Below are positions 7,757 to 18,638 of a stretch of 32,895 nucleotides of DNA, one piece after another. How positions within the stretch are numbered: the first letter of the stretch is position 1; each line of letters starts with the position of its first letter. Under the pieces are notes generated by a model, which was not told the origin of the DNA, made no database searches, and saw only the letters and a list, made by a program, of their open reading frames with translations. Origin of the DNA: Burkholderiaceae bacterium (GTDB lineage Bacteria; Pseudomonadota; Gammaproteobacteria; Burkholderiales; Burkholderiaceae); the NCBI GenBank assembly GCA_947448695.1, contig CANFOL010000026.1, forward strand, positions 1-32,895, read 5' to 3'. The position numbers were made by a program, and so were the translations under genes.

Positions 7757-7912
7757 GGAGAGAGTGTAATTCACCGCCGAAGGCGCAATGCCCATAAACG
7801 CTCAGGCAAAAGGACTGTCAACATTAACACTCTGGAGAGCGGCATTTAGTTGCCCACCGAAGGGGCTAACGCTTAATTTAAGCGCAATCTCTCAGGTATC
7901 AAGGACAGGGGG
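7757..7912 (+). promoter_or_regulatory. tandem glycine riboswitch
   Basis: Two consecutive glycine aptamers precede gcvT. The first (about 7757-7832) starts GGAGAG and carries GCCGAAGGCGCAA and CTCAGGCAAAAGGAC. The second (about 7834-7912) starts GGAGAG and carries CACCGAAGGGGCTAAC, a GCTTAATTTAAGC hairpin and CTCAGGTATCAAGGACAG. These are the conserved cores of the class. Only 18 nt separate the second aptamer from the gcvT ATG, holding the AGGA ribosome binding site at 7922-7925, so control is probably at translation initiation. Glycine binding would be expected to turn on gcvTHP. Boundaries are approximate. Confidence 0.95.
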
Positions 7913-7930
7913 GCCCTCTTTAGGATTCCT

Positions 7931-9055
7931 ATGGCTCCTATGCCATCTTGTACTGTTTTTAATGCGGCCCATAAATTCCTCGGTGCTAAAATGATCGACT
8001 TTGGTGGATGGGAAATGCCTATTCATTATGGCTCGCAACTAAGTGAGCACTTACACACAAGGTCTTCGGTAAGTTTATTTGATGTTTCTCACATGGCAGT
8101 AGTTGATTGTTTTGGCTCTGACTCAAGTTTATTTCTAAGTTACCTTTTAGCAAACAATATACAAAAACTAAAAGCTCATGGAATGGGCCTATATTCTTGC
8201 ATGTTAAATCATGAGGGGGGCATTATTGATGATTTAATCGTTTATAGGCTTGAGGATCGATATCGATTGGTTATTAATGCCTCAACTGCGGAGTCAGACC
8301 TGATTTGGATGTATGAACAAGCTAAAGCATTTAAGGATATTGAACTTATTCCTAGACGTGCGGGTTTAAATCATTGTTTAGAGCCAGAAGTCCTATTAGC
8401 CGTTCAAGGCCCTTTAAGTCTAAAAGTTCTTTCACAAGCCTTTCCAAATATTGTTCATGAATTAAAAAATCTTGCCTATTTTCATGTGGCACATTTATCC
8501 ACAAACTTTGGAAGATTGATGTTTGCGAGAACCGGGTATACGGGTGAAGATGGTTTTGAAATTAGCATGCCAATGTCTCAAGGCCAATTAGTTTGGGACC
8601 ACTTATTAAGTCTTTCATCAGATTTAAAACCTGCAGGTTTAGGGGCTAGAGACACCCTTCGTATCGAAGCTGGTTATAACCTATATGGGCAAGATATGAA
8701 TACTCAAACTAGCCCACTTGATAGTGGGTTATCTTGGACCGTAGATTTAAAAAGTGATCGTGATTTCATTGGGAAATCTAGTTTAATTCAACATGGTCAA
8801 CAATTTGATTTTTTAGGTCTGGTTTTACTAGGTAAAGGGATTATTCGGGCTCATCAAAAAGTACTAACCCCTTATGGAGCTGGTGAAATAAGTTCTGGAA
8901 CATATAGCCCATCCTTAGAAAAATCAATTGGCCTCGCACGTTTACCAAGAGGTCAAGCCATCCCTTCTGTTGTACAAGTCAACATACGCGATCAGGAAAT
9001 TGATGCTCAATTAGTGAAGCCTCAATTTGTTCGTCGCGGTCAAATTCTTATTTAA
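7931..9055 (+). CDS. gcvT: glycine cleavage system T protein (aminomethyltransferase)
   Basis: GcvT (374 aa) moves the aminomethyl carbon from lipoyl-H protein to tetrahydrofolate, releasing ammonia and methylene-THF. Visible family blocks are MIDFGGWEMPIHYGSQ near the N-terminus, FDVSHM, GGIIDDLIVYR (with the catalytic Asp), LAVQGPLS, ARTGYTGEDGFEI, and LGARDTLRIEAGYNLYGQDM. The C-terminal KPQFVRRGQI is also typical. The start at 7931 has AGGA at 5-nt spacing; an ATG at 7940 is the less likely alternative. First gene of the gcvT-gcvH-gcvP unit under the glycine riboswitch. The lpd (L protein) gene is not in the window. Confidence 0.96.
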   Translation: MAPMPSCTVFNAAHKFLGAKMIDFGGWEMPIHYGSQLSEHLHTRSSVSLFDVSHMAVVDCFGSDSSLFLSYLLANNIQKLKAHGMGLYSCMLNHEGGIIDDLIVYRLEDRYRLVINASTAESDLIWMYEQAKAFKDIELIPRRAGLNHCLEPEVLLAVQGPLSLKVLSQAFPNIVHELKNLAYFHVAHLSTNFGRLMFARTGYTGEDGFEISMPMSQGQLVWDHLLSLSSDLKPAGLGARDTLRIEAGYNLYGQDMNTQTSPLDSGLSWTVDLKSDRDFIGKSSLIQHGQQFDFLGLVLLGKGIIRAHQKVLTPYGAGEISSGTYSPSLEKSIGLARLPRGQAIPSVVQVNIRDQEIDAQLVKPQFVRRGQILI

Positions 9056-9072
9056 TTTTTTAGGAGATTTTT

Positions 9073-9453
9073 ATGTCCGTTCCACAAAACTTAAAATATG
9101 CATCTTCACACGAATGGTGTTTATCTAATGAAGATGGCTCTTATTCCGTAGGGATTACTCATCACGCTCAAGATGCTTTAGGTGATATTGTTTTTATTGA
9201 GCTTCCGAAGTTAGGGCAACAAGTGATTGCAAAATCAAATTGTGCAGTGGTAGAGTCTGTTAAAGCTGCCAGTGATATTTACGCCCCCATCAGTGGTGAA
9301 ATTATCGCCATTAATGACGACTTAGCAAAATCTCCAGAACAAATTAATGGGGCGCCCTATGAATCCTGGTTTTTCAAGATCAAAGCAACGAATGCTGCAG
9401 AGTTAAATGACCTTCTAGATGCTGCAGCATATAGTTCATCCATTGGAGAATAA
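9073..9453 (+). CDS. gcvH: glycine cleavage system H protein
   Basis: GcvH (126 aa) is the lipoylated shuttle that carries the aminomethyl group between P, T and L proteins. The lipoyl-accepting Lys is in [10 protein letters not shown], about residue 65, at the usual hairpin tip of the lipoyl domain, followed by IYAPISGEI. The N-terminal YASSHEWC and the C-terminal ESWFFKI are conserved landmarks. AGGAG lies upstream of the ATG. The gene sits 17 bp after gcvT and 3 bp before gcvP, so the three are expected to be cotranscribed. Confidence 0.97.
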   Translation: MSVPQNLKYASSHEWCLSNEDGSYSVGITHHAQDALGDIVFIELPKLGQQVIAKSNCAVVESVKAASDIYAPISGEIIAINDDLAKSPEQINGAPYESWFFKIKATNAAELNDLLDAAAYSSSIGE

Positions 9454-9456
9454 TGC

Positions 9457-12357
9457 ATGACATCGCCATTGATACAAGACTCTTTACAAACAAATGCAGA
9501 GTTTATTTCTAGGCATATTGGTCCATCACAACATGAACAAGATTCGATGCTACGCGTGGTTGGCTTTAAAACTAGAGATGATTTAATTAATTCTGTAGTC
9601 CCAGATTCTATTCGAGAAAATCAGGGATTGCCACTTGCTGAATTTACAGAGCCGCTTTCTGAAAGCGATGCTTTAAACCAATTAAAGGCTATTGCAAATA
9701 AAAATTTAGTTTATAAAAGTTGGATTGGTCAAGGCTATTACAACACCCTTACTCCCGCCGTTATTCAAAGAAATATTTTAGAAAATCCTTCTTGGTATAC
9801 AGCATATACTCCCTATCAGCCAGAGATTTCTCAGGGTAGATTAGAAGCTATTATCAATTTTCAACAAATGATTATTGACCTTTCAGGGATGGATATTGCT
9901 AATGCATCAATGCTTGATGAAGGTACAGCAGCAGCTGAAGCAATGACATTAGCTCTTCGCTCATGCGAGTCTCCATCAACATCTTTTTTTGTAGCTTCAG
10001 ATGTATTTCCACAAACAATAGAAGTAATAAAAACACGTGCCAAGCCTCTAAACATTACCGTTATTGTTGATGATTTCACCAATATGACTCAATATAATGT
10101 GTTTGCTGCACTGATTCAATATCCTGGAGGTAGTGGGAATCTGCATTCACTCACCGATTATTTAAAAATAAGTGAGTACATCCATGCGAATAAAGGCCTG
10201 TTGATTGTTGCTGCTGATTTATTGGCACTTACACTTTTAAAATCTCCAGCGAAGTTTCAGGCAGACATTGTTATCGGCAACTCCCAGCGCTTTGGCGTAC
10301 CAATAGGCTTCGGCGGTCCTCATGCCGCCTATTTGGCGACCAAAGACGTTTATAAACGAAATATGCCTGGTAGGTTAGTTGGGGTTAGTATCGACTCAAG
10401 TGGCAACGCAGCTTATCGATTAGCCTTACAAACTCGTGAGCAACACATTCGTCGGGAAAAGGCAACTTCTAATATTTGTACTGCTCAAGTTTTATTAGCT
10501 GTTATTGCTAGTATGTTCGCTGTATACCATGGCCCACAGGGCTTAAAGAAAATTGCTCTTCGCACTCATTTCTATACTTCTTTATTAGCTAAAGCTCTTC
10601 AAAGGTATCATATTGAAATTTGTAACTCAACGTGGTTTGATACATTACTCATTAAGTCTAACAATGTTGATTTAATCCTTTCTAAAGCTAACACTCTAAA
10701 AATAAATTTTAGGCACATAGATGATCAGCATATTTCAATCTCTTTAGATGAAACCTGCTCTGATACTGATATACAAATTATCTTAAAGGCTTTTGGTATT
10801 GAGCTAACTATTGATGATTTATGTGTATTTACGACAGACTCTTCACATAATTTTCCCCAAGATTTGGCTCGAACAGACTCTTATTTAACCCATCCAACTT
10901 TTAATCGTTATCATTCGGAGCATGAAATGCTTCGATACCTGCGTCGTCTTTCAGATAAGGATTTGGCTTTAGACAGAACGATGATACCTCTTGGGTCTTG
11001 CACAATGAAGTTGAATGCTAGTAGTGAAATGTTGCCGATTTCATGGCCAACATTCAATAACATTCATCCATTTGCGCCAGCATCCCAGTGGCTTGGATAT
11101 TCTGAACTCATCGAACAAGTAGAGCGCATGATGTGTGCTGTAACCGGCTATGATTGTGTATCTTTACAGCCTAATGCAGGTTCTCAAGGTGAGTATGCTG
11201 GTCTCTTAGCCATTCAGGCATATCACGAATCTCGTGATGAAACTCATCGTAATATTTGCCTCATACCATCTTCTGCTCATGGCACAAATCCAGCCTCTGC
11301 GCAAATGGCTGGTATGGAGGTGGTGGTAGTTGCATGTGACTCCAATGGAAATATTGATTACTCCGATCTGCATACTAAAGTTGAATTACATACTTCAAAC
11401 CTCGCTGCAATCATGATTACCTATCCATCTACTCATGGAGTTTTTGAAACTCAGGTGAAAGATATTTGTGATTTAATTCACGCGCATGGTGGTCAGGTTT
11501 ATATTGATGGGGCGAATATGAATGCTCTAGTTGGTACAGCATCTCCTGGTCACTTTGGTGGCGACGTAAGTCACTTGAATTTACATAAAACATTTTGTAT
11601 TCCTCATGGCGGTGGTGGGCCAGGCGTTGGCCCTATCGCTGCAAGGGCTCACTTAGCTCCTTTTTTACCCTCATCTTTTACTGCCAATTTAACTTCCAAA
11701 TCTGATTTGCAACGTCCGCGTATTAGTGCTGCTCCATTCGGTTCTGCCTCTATACTTCCGATATCTTGGATGTATGTTGCGATGATGGGCTCCCGTGGTC
11801 TGCGACAAGCGACTGAAGTTGCTATTCTTTCCGCCAACTATATTGCAAAGAAGTTATCTCCTCATTTTCCAATCTTATATAAAGGTCAAAATGATTTAAT
11901 TGCTCATGAGTGTATTCTTGATATTCGACCTATTCAAAAACTTTCTGGTATTAGTAATGAGGATATTGCTAAACGTTTAATAGATTTTGGTTTTCATGCA
12001 CCGACCATGAGTTTTCCTGTGCCAGGAACTTTGATGATTGAGCCTACAGAAAGTGAATCAAAGTTTGAAATTGATCGATTTATTGAAGCCATGATTTGTA
12101 TTCGTGAAGAAATTGAAATGGTAATAACTGGTAAGTTTGATCAATTAGATAATCCATTGAAAAAAGCACCACACACAGCACAATCTCTTTTATCTTCAGA
12201 TTGGACCCCCTCTTATTCTAGAGAAATTGCAGCATATCCAGTATCTCGTTTAAAAGTAAATAAATATTGGCCGCCTGTTGGTCGAGTTGATAACGTTCAT
12301 GGAGACCGCAATTTATTTTGTGCATGTGTTCCCATCAGCGATTACGAAGAAGTTTAA
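9457..12357 (+). CDS. gcvP: glycine dehydrogenase (decarboxylating), P protein
   Basis: A one-chain, 966-aa PLP-dependent P protein that decarboxylates glycine and loads the aminomethyl group onto GcvH. The N-terminal half has FISRHIGPS and [15 protein letters not shown], and the C-terminal half has [22 protein letters not shown] and [15 protein letters not shown]. The PLP-binding Lys lies in [16 protein letters not shown]. The single fused chain is the proteobacterial form. The start is set by GGAGAA at 9445-9450, inside the gcvH end. The stop overlaps that of convergent priA, and the transcription terminator lies downstream inside the priA coding end. Confidence 0.97.
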   Translation: MTSPLIQDSLQTNAEFISRHIGPSQHEQDSMLRVVGFKTRDDLINSVVPDSIRENQGLPLAEFTEPLSESDALNQLKAIANKNLVYKSWIGQGYYNTLTPAVIQRNILENPSWYTAYTPYQPEISQGRLEAIINFQQMIIDLSGMDIANASMLDEGTAAAEAMTLALRSCESPSTSFFVASDVFPQTIEVIKTRAKPLNITVIVDDFTNMTQYNVFAALIQYPGGSGNLHSLTDYLKISEYIHANKGLLIVAADLLALTLLKSPAKFQADIVIGNSQRFGVPIGFGGPHAAYLATKDVYKRNMPGRLVGVSIDSSGNAAYRLALQTREQHIRREKATSNICTAQVLLAVIASMFAVYHGPQGLKKIALRTHFYTSLLAKALQRYHIEICNSTWFDTLLIKSNNVDLILSKANTLKINFRHIDDQHISISLDETCSDTDIQIILKAFGIELTIDDLCVFTTDSSHNFPQDLARTDSYLTHPTFNRYHSEHEMLRYLRRLSDKDLALDRTMIPLGSCTMKLNASSEMLPISWPTFNNIHPFAPASQWLGYSELIEQVERMMCAVTGYDCVSLQPNAGSQGEYAGLLAIQAYHESRDETHRNICLIPSSAHGTNPASAQMAGMEVVVVACDSNGNIDYSDLHTKVELHTSNLAAIMITYPSTHGVFETQVKDICDLIHAHGGQVYIDGANMNALVGTASPGHFGGDVSHLNLHKTFCIPHGGGGPGVGPIAARAHLAPFLPSSFTANLTSKSDLQRPRISAAPFGSASILPISWMYVAMMGSRGLRQATEVAILSANYIAKKLSPHFPILYKGQNDLIAHECILDIRPIQKLSGISNEDIAKRLIDFGFHAPTMSFPVPGTLMIEPTESESKFEIDRFIEAMICIREEIEMVITGKFDQLDNPLKKAPHTAQSLLSSDWTPSYSREIAAYPVSRLKVNKYWPPVGRVDNVHGDRNLFCACVPISDYEEV

Positions 12358-14423
12358 AATTGGATTGGGTCACGATCAATCTGTAATTTAATTGATCGTG
12401 ATTTTTTCTTTATAACTTCAATGTAATCCAACGCTTTTTCAAGAATATTTTGTAACTTCACCCGATCATTTGTTTCAATTAATATTTGATTTCTCTCTAC
12501 ACCCGATAGTCTTTGCAATACCCTTGGGGTTGGATCACTTATTTGAATATTTTTGGGTAGCTCATGCTCTAAATATAGTTTTAATTGGTACAACATCTCA
12601 TTATTAATTTTCTCGCTTTTTGATTCGGCAATTATTAATGCTTGGTGCGAATATGGGGGTAATTGATATTCTCGCCTTTCTTGAACGATATCACTTATAA
12701 ATTGATCATACTTATGCTCTGCCAAGGCTTTAAACATTGGGTGATCGACAAATTCTGTTTGAATATATATGTTTGCACCTTCAGCATTTTTCCCACGCCC
12801 TGCTCTTCCAGCAACCTGCACTAATTGTGAAAATATTTTTTCTACCGCACGAAAATCTTGCGAATACAAACTTTTATCTACATCAATGACAATAATGGAT
12901 TGAATATGTTGGAAATCATGCCCTTTAATAATCATTTGAGTTCCAATAATGATTGCAGGTTCTCCTATATGAATTTTTTTAAACAATTCCTCAGCCGACC
13001 CTTTTGTTTTCGTTGAGTCGCTATCGATTCTGATTAAATCTATTTCAGGGTATGTTTCTTTTAAGTATTCCTCAATTTTCTGCGTCCCTACTCCTAGGGT
13101 TTCTAAATCTTGATTTCCACATTCAGGGCAACTAATTGGAGTAAATTGACTTGACCCACAATGATGGCATTGCATCACTTTTCTGTTACTGCCTATTTTT
13201 TTATGGACTACCATCCAGGCACTACATTTTTTACAGCTTGATTTCCACGAGCATGTTTTACAGTAAAGTATCGGTGCATATCCTCTTCTATTGATATAGA
13301 TTAGTGTTTGCTTATTGTTTTCTCGTGTTCTAGAGATGACTTCGTGTATCTCAGTTGATAAACCATATTCATTTATTTTTTTATTTTTTCTTGCTCGCCC
13401 GAAATCAATGAGGTTCAAATTCGAAAAACTAGCTCCCTCTTTTGCCTTTCTAGACAATGCTAATAAACTAATTTTTTTATGTAATACCTTATGCCATGTT
13501 TCACATGAAGGTGTGGCTGATGTCAGTACTATAGGAATTTTTAATTCTGAGGCTCGCCAAATTGCAAGATCTCGGGCGTTGTATCTTAAACCATCTTGTT
13601 GTTTGTAAGAGTTGTCATGCTCTTCATCTATGACTATCGCTTTAATATTTTTTGCTGGGGCAAATATACTAAGTCGTGTTCCTAATATTACTCTAGAGGT
13701 ACCATTTTGTATTTTCCACCAAGCAATATTTCTTTGAGCTGATGTTATGTCACTATGCAGAACTGTAACTTCTTCATCAACAAATACTTCCTTGACGATT
13801 TTTTCTAATTGAGGAGTTAAATTAATTTCTGGAACAAGTATTAGGCATTGAGCCTCGTCATCTTTTAATACTTCTTTTAGCCAACTCAGATAAACTGCAG
13901 TTTTTCCACTACCAGTTATTCCCTTTAATAGTATTAATTCAAACTCGTTTTGATTAGATACTTCTTTTAAATAAGCTAAGCTACTTACTTGTTCTTCATT
14001 TAATTCCCATAAAAGAGGTTTTTCTTCACTTTTAGGGGCTTTTTGTTTTTTTTCCTCTTTTTGTTTTTGTTTCTGTAACAACTCCCATTTATTTGGCTTT
14101 TTCCAATCAGAAGGAATACTTCCAAATAAAACCTCTCCTATAGGTCGTAAATAGTACTTTGACGAAAATTGACATAAATTGATTATTTGTTGAGTTACTT
14201 TTAAATCAGGTGCTATTGCCAACACTGACTTTAAGTTTCTTTCTTGATCATTTACACACGAACTCTTGCTATTTATTTGTAATACAATCCCGGATGTTAT
14301 TTTTGATCTAAACTCAACCCTAACAATATCGCCTATTCTAGGATCTCGTAGCAGCTCCTCCTGATTCCAAAAGTAATCAAAAAGTTGAAAAATTGGTACA
14401 TCAATTGCTAATTTTACGATCAC
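12354..14423 (-). CDS. priA: primosomal replication protein PriA (3'-5' DNA helicase)
   Basis: PriA recognises stalled forks and D-loops and reloads the replisome. The 689 residues contain an N-terminal 3'-DNA-end-binding domain ([13 protein letters not shown]), Walker A GITGSGKT (about 168-175), DEEHD (about 266), LTSATPS, NRRGYAP, a zinc cluster with eight Cys in CxxC pairs (about 388-446), [11 protein letters not shown] and the arginine-finger motif QVAGRAGRG. The length is a little below E. coli (732). The GTG at 14423 is used as start, with no clear Shine-Dalgarno. A Lys/Gln/Glu-rich segment (about 108-136) separates the N-terminal and helicase domains. It is codirectional with hemE but 294 bp away. 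Confidence 0.95.
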   Translation of the reverse strand: MIVKLAIDVPIFQLFDYFWNQEELLRDPRIGDIVRVEFRSKITSGIVLQINSKSSCVNDQERNLKSVLAIAPDLKVTQQIINLCQFSSKYYLRPIGEVLFGSIPSDWKKPNKWELLQKQKQKEEKKQKAPKSEEKPLLWELNEEQVSSLAYLKEVSNQNEFELILLKGITGSGKTAVYLSWLKEVLKDDEAQCLILVPEINLTPQLEKIVKEVFVDEEVTVLHSDITSAQRNIAWWKIQNGTSRVILGTRLSIFAPAKNIKAIVIDEEHDNSYKQQDGLRYNARDLAIWRASELKIPIVLTSATPSCETWHKVLHKKISLLALSRKAKEGASFSNLNLIDFGRARKNKKINEYGLSTEIHEVISRTRENNKQTLIYINRRGYAPILYCKTCSWKSSCKKCSAWMVVHKKIGSNRKVMQCHHCGSSQFTPISCPECGNQDLETLGVGTQKIEEYLKETYPEIDLIRIDSDSTKTKGSAEELFKKIHIGEPAIIIGTQMIIKGHDFQHIQSIIVIDVDKSLYSQDFRAVEKIFSQLVQVAGRAGRGKNAEGANIYIQTEFVDHPMFKALAEHKYDQFISDIVQERREYQLPPYSHQALIIAESKSEKINNEMLYQLKLYLEHELPKNIQISDPTPRVLQRLSGVERNQILIETNDRVKLQNILEKALDYIEVIKKKSRSIKLQIDRDPIQF
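12371..12407 (+). terminator. gcvTHP terminator within the priA coding end
   Basis: A perfect 10-bp stem CACGATCAAT (12371-12380) and ATTGATCGTG (12391-12400) has a 10-nt loop and is followed by ATTTTTTC. It starts 13 nt past the gcvP stop and is encoded in the last ~17 codons of priA on the opposite strand. The minus strand has no matching T-run. Confidence 0.85.
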
Positions 14424-14717
14424 TTGAAGGACTATTTCCCGTATTTATAGTTTACGCAGAGTAGTAAATGCTTACATAATTCATTCATGTTTGTTCAAAT
14501 TTTCTGTGGATAACTCTGTGGATTATTTATTAGTTTACACCTCCTCATGTCAAACTTATATCTGTATCTTTTTTTATTAGATTTTTAAAAACTCAACTAT
14601 ATCAATGACTTATAGGAAATTTGTAGAATTTAAATATTGTATCTTTCGCAAGCTCTTGTAAATTTTTATCAATCTCTTACCCTGTGAATAACTTTTCAGG
14701 TTTTTTCTCTCAGTGAC
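14424..14717. other. AT-rich DnaA-box/IHF cluster between hemE and priA (oriC-, datA- or DARS-like candidate)
   Basis: No gene is seen in these 294 bp. It holds a perfect DnaA box TTATCCACA on the minus strand (14505-14513), a one-mismatch box TAATCCACA 12 bp away (14517-14525) and TTATTCACA, which fits TTWTNCACA (14683-14691). Two exact IHF consensus matches (WATCAANNNNTTR) occur: TATCAATGACTTA (14600-14612) and TATCAATCTCTTA (14667-14679). A very AT-rich stretch at about 14560-14600 with TATCTTTTTTTAT resembles an unwinding 13-mer. The combination is typical of replication-control DNA. Fewer boxes than most origins and the head-on atp operon argue for caution. The region should also contain the priA promoter. 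Confidence 0.5.
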
Positions 14718-15824
14718 TCAAAGATTGGCTTCGCGGTGTCTTTTAGACTCAACTCTTATTGCCTGAATTAGACATTCGACATTCTCTGGGGGGGTAAATT
14801 GAGAAATTCCATGTCCCAAATTAAAAATATGACCATCTAGTGGTGATAACTCAGGGCAAATTGATTTCGTAAGGGCTAGTTCATTAAATAACTCTGCCAC
14901 CTTTTTCTTAATTATCTTTTGATCGCCAAGTAAAGTTATTGGATCAAGGTTTCCTTGAATACTAATTTTATGATTGCCCAATTGCTCCCGCGCCCTTGTT
15001 AATGAAATAGTCCAATCCAAACCTAGGACATTTGCCCCAGATTTTGCCATTTCAGTAAGCCAAATTGCTCCACCTTTAGAAAACAATAAAATGGGTACTT
15101 GATCTTTTATTACTCGATCTTCTTGAAGTCGACGAATGACTTCTTTCATGGGGGCTAAGGAATACTCTAAATAGTCTGAAGATGATAAAAGGCCTCCCCA
15201 AGTATCAAACAACATCACAGCTTGGGCGCCTGATTCAATCTGAAGGCGCAGATACTCTGTAACAGACTGTATATTTATATCCAAAATTTGCTTAATTAAA
15301 TCCGGTCTTTTATACAACATTGTTTTTGTATCTAGAAAGTCTTTGGACCCAGCCCCCTCAACCATATAGCAAGCAAGTGTCCACGGACTTCCAGAAAAGC
15401 CAATCAAGGGGACTCTTTGCTTTCCATTCTGCATTAAATCTTTTCTAATTTGACTAACGGCGTCAAAAACATAGCGCAACTGATTCATGTCAGGCACTCT
15501 TAAATCCTTGATACTTTTTTCTGTTCTGAGTGGGTTTTTAAATCTCGGTCCTTCCCCTTGTTCAAAACTTAAACCAAGCCCCATCGCGTCTGGAATAGTA
15601 AGAATATCTGAAAATAAAATTGCTGCATCAAGCCCATAACGATCTATCGGCTGTAAAGTTACTTCTGATGCCAGCTGAGGATTTTTTGCTAACTGTAAAA
15701 AACTACCTGCTTTAGCCCTAGTTTTATTGTACTCAGGTAAGTATCTTCCAGCTTGTCTCATCAGCCAGATAGGTGTAGCATCCAACTTTTCAAAACGACA
15801 GGCCCTTAAAAAGCTGTCATTCAT
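14718..15824 (-). CDS. hemE: uroporphyrinogen decarboxylase HemE
   Basis: HemE (368 aa) decarboxylates uroporphyrinogen III to coproporphyrinogen III in heme synthesis. The N-terminal hallmark WLMRQAGRYLPEY, the catalytic-Asp region AAILFSDILTIPDAMG, the central FSGSPWTLACYMVEG, FDTWGG, VLGLDW and the C-terminal NLGHGI are all present. The start at 15824 gives NDSFLRACRFEKLDATP, the normal position of the N-terminus. The frame stays open 39 codons further upstream, into atpC, but that stretch has no family similarity. It lies 34 bp after atpC at the end of the par-atp run, an arrangement also seen in other Burkholderiaceae. No clear terminator follows. Confidence 0.95.
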   Translation of the reverse strand: MNDSFLRACRFEKLDATPIWLMRQAGRYLPEYNKTRAKAGSFLQLAKNPQLASEVTLQPIDRYGLDAAILFSDILTIPDAMGLGLSFEQGEGPRFKNPLRTEKSIKDLRVPDMNQLRYVFDAVSQIRKDLMQNGKQRVPLIGFSGSPWTLACYMVEGAGSKDFLDTKTMLYKRPDLIKQILDINIQSVTEYLRLQIESGAQAVMLFDTWGGLLSSSDYLEYSLAPMKEVIRRLQEDRVIKDQVPILLFSKGGAIWLTEMAKSGANVLGLDWTISLTRAREQLGNHKISIQGNLDPITLLGDQKIIKKKVAELFNELALTKSICPELSPLDGHIFNLGHGISQFTPPENVECLIQAIRVESKRHREANL

Positions 15825-15858
15825 TAATGCTGGAAAAATATCACCGGGCAATTTATAT

Positions 15859-16275
15859 TTATTTTTTTCTACGGAATCTTGCGATTGCTGCAAGTTGTGC
15901 AGCTGCAACTGCAAACTCTGCTTGTGCATGTGCAAACTCAATATCGGAAGAACGTGTGGCCATTAAATCTTCCGCTATACGTTTTGCCTCATTTGCTTTC
16001 GCTTCATCAAGATCTGCACCTCTAATAGCAGTATCCGCCAAAACGGTTACAGAGTGTGGTTGAACCTCAAGAATTCCGCCAGCAACAAAGACAAACTCTT
16101 CACTGCCATCCGGTTTTTCAATTCTTACAGACCCCGGACGAATACGAGTAATTAATGGTGTATGGCCCGGCAATACGCCAAGCTCGCCGGACTCTCCAGG
16201 TAAAGCTATGAATTTAGCCTCGCCTGAATAAATCGAACTTTCTGCACTTACAACATCAACATGTATGGTAGCCAT
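15859..16275 (-). CDS. atpC: F1Fo ATP synthase epsilon subunit
   Basis: AtpC (138 aa) is the regulatory epsilon subunit of the F1 central stalk. The N-terminal beta-sandwich shows [28 protein letters not shown] and [19 protein letters not shown]. The C-terminal two-helix, Ala/Glu-rich part ([13 protein letters not shown] onward) is the segment that can inhibit ATP hydrolysis in bacteria. Last subunit gene of the atp operon, 23 bp after atpD and 34 bp before hemE. Confidence 0.96.
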   Translation of the reverse strand: MATIHVDVVSAESSIYSGEAKFIALPGESGELGVLPGHTPLITRIRPGSVRIEKPDGSEEFVFVAGGILEVQPHSVTVLADTAIRGADLDEAKANEAKRIAEDLMATRSSDIEFAHAQAEFAVAAAQLAAIARFRRKK

Positions 16276-16298
16276 AATGTATAAAAACCTTATTTAAA

Positions 16299-17717
<1,419 letters not shown>

Positions 17718-17739
17718 TCAATATTTACAATTCTTTAAA

Positions 17740-18615
17740 TTAAACCGCTGCTGCGCCACTTACAATTTCAGATAATTCCTTCGTAATTGCCGCTTGACGT
17801 GTCTTGTTGTAATCAAGCTGTAATTCCGCTATTAAATTCTTCGCATTATCAGAAGCAGACTTCATAGCAACCATCCGAGCAGACTGCTCCGATGCCATAT
17901 TTTCTGCTACCGCCTGATATATAAGTGCTTCAATATATTTTTTAAGTAAGTCATCCAATACCGTTTGAGCATCTGGCTCATAAATGTAATCCCAGCCATA
18001 TGAAACTTTCTCTTCTGAAGGCTGATTTACCTTTTCAGGTGTCAACGGTAAAATCTTTTCAATTACCGGCTCCTGCTTCATCGTATTAATGAAGCGGTTG
18101 TAACATAAATAGATTTCATCAATTTCGCCTTTGTCAAAAGCGTCAAGTTGTACTTTAATGGTACCAATTAAATCATCTAATAAGGGTTTATCACCCAAAT
18201 GTATTGCGTGTGAAACTAACTTAGCTTTAATTCTATTTAGAAATTGGAACCCTTTTGTGCCTATTGCAGTACAAAGAATACCTTTTTTATCACCGCTCCA
18301 AGATTTCATACTGTTGGTTAACATACGTAAAATATTCGTATTTAATCCACCGCATAAGCCCTTATCCGTAGTAATTAAAATAATGCCGACATTTTTAACA
18401 TCTCTTTCAACTAAAAATGGTGGGCGATACTCTGGGTTTGCAAGGGTAATATTTGCAGCAACATTTTTAATCTTGGCAGCAAAAGGTCTAGCTGCACGCA
18501 TGCGTTCTTGCGCACGGCGCATCTTCGATGCGGCAACCATTTCCATCGCTTTTGTAATCTTTCGCGTATTTTGTACGCTCTTGATTTTATTTCGTATTTC
18601 TTTAGTTCCAGCCAC
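17740..18615 (-). CDS. atpG: F1Fo ATP synthase gamma subunit
   Basis: AtpG (291 aa) is the rotating central stalk of F1. The N-terminal helix [19 protein letters not shown], followed by [13 protein letters not shown], and the C-terminal helix [18 protein letters not shown], ending in [19 protein letters not shown], form the coiled coil inside the alpha-beta hexamer. Both are characteristic. The middle holds the Rossmann-like domain with [16 protein letters not shown]. It lies 23 bp after atpA and 40 bp before atpD. Confidence 0.97.
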   Translation of the reverse strand: MAGTKEIRNKIKSVQNTRKITKAMEMVAASKMRRAQERMRAARPFAAKIKNVAANITLANPEYRPPFLVERDVKNVGIILITTDKGLCGGLNTNILRMLTNSMKSWSGDKKGILCTAIGTKGFQFLNRIKAKLVSHAIHLGDKPLLDDLIGTIKVQLDAFDKGEIDEIYLCYNRFINTMKQEPVIEKILPLTPEKVNQPSEEKVSYGWDYIYEPDAQTVLDDLLKKYIEALIYQAVAENMASEQSARMVAMKSASDNAKNLIAELQLDYNKTRQAAITKELSEIVSGAAAV

Positions 18616-18638
18616 GCGGCTCTCCTCGCCTCTTTATA

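Noticed and set aside
13497..13513. parS-like sequence TGTTTCACATGAAGG in priA
   Set aside because: Matches only about 12 of 16 consensus positions and breaks the palindrome, unlike the two perfect sites.
15825..15941. 39-codon in-frame N-terminal extension of hemE into atpC
   Set aside because: The extension is Gln/Leu/His-rich without similarity to HemE and lies over atpC coding sequence in another frame; the ATG at 15824 gives the normal family N-terminus.
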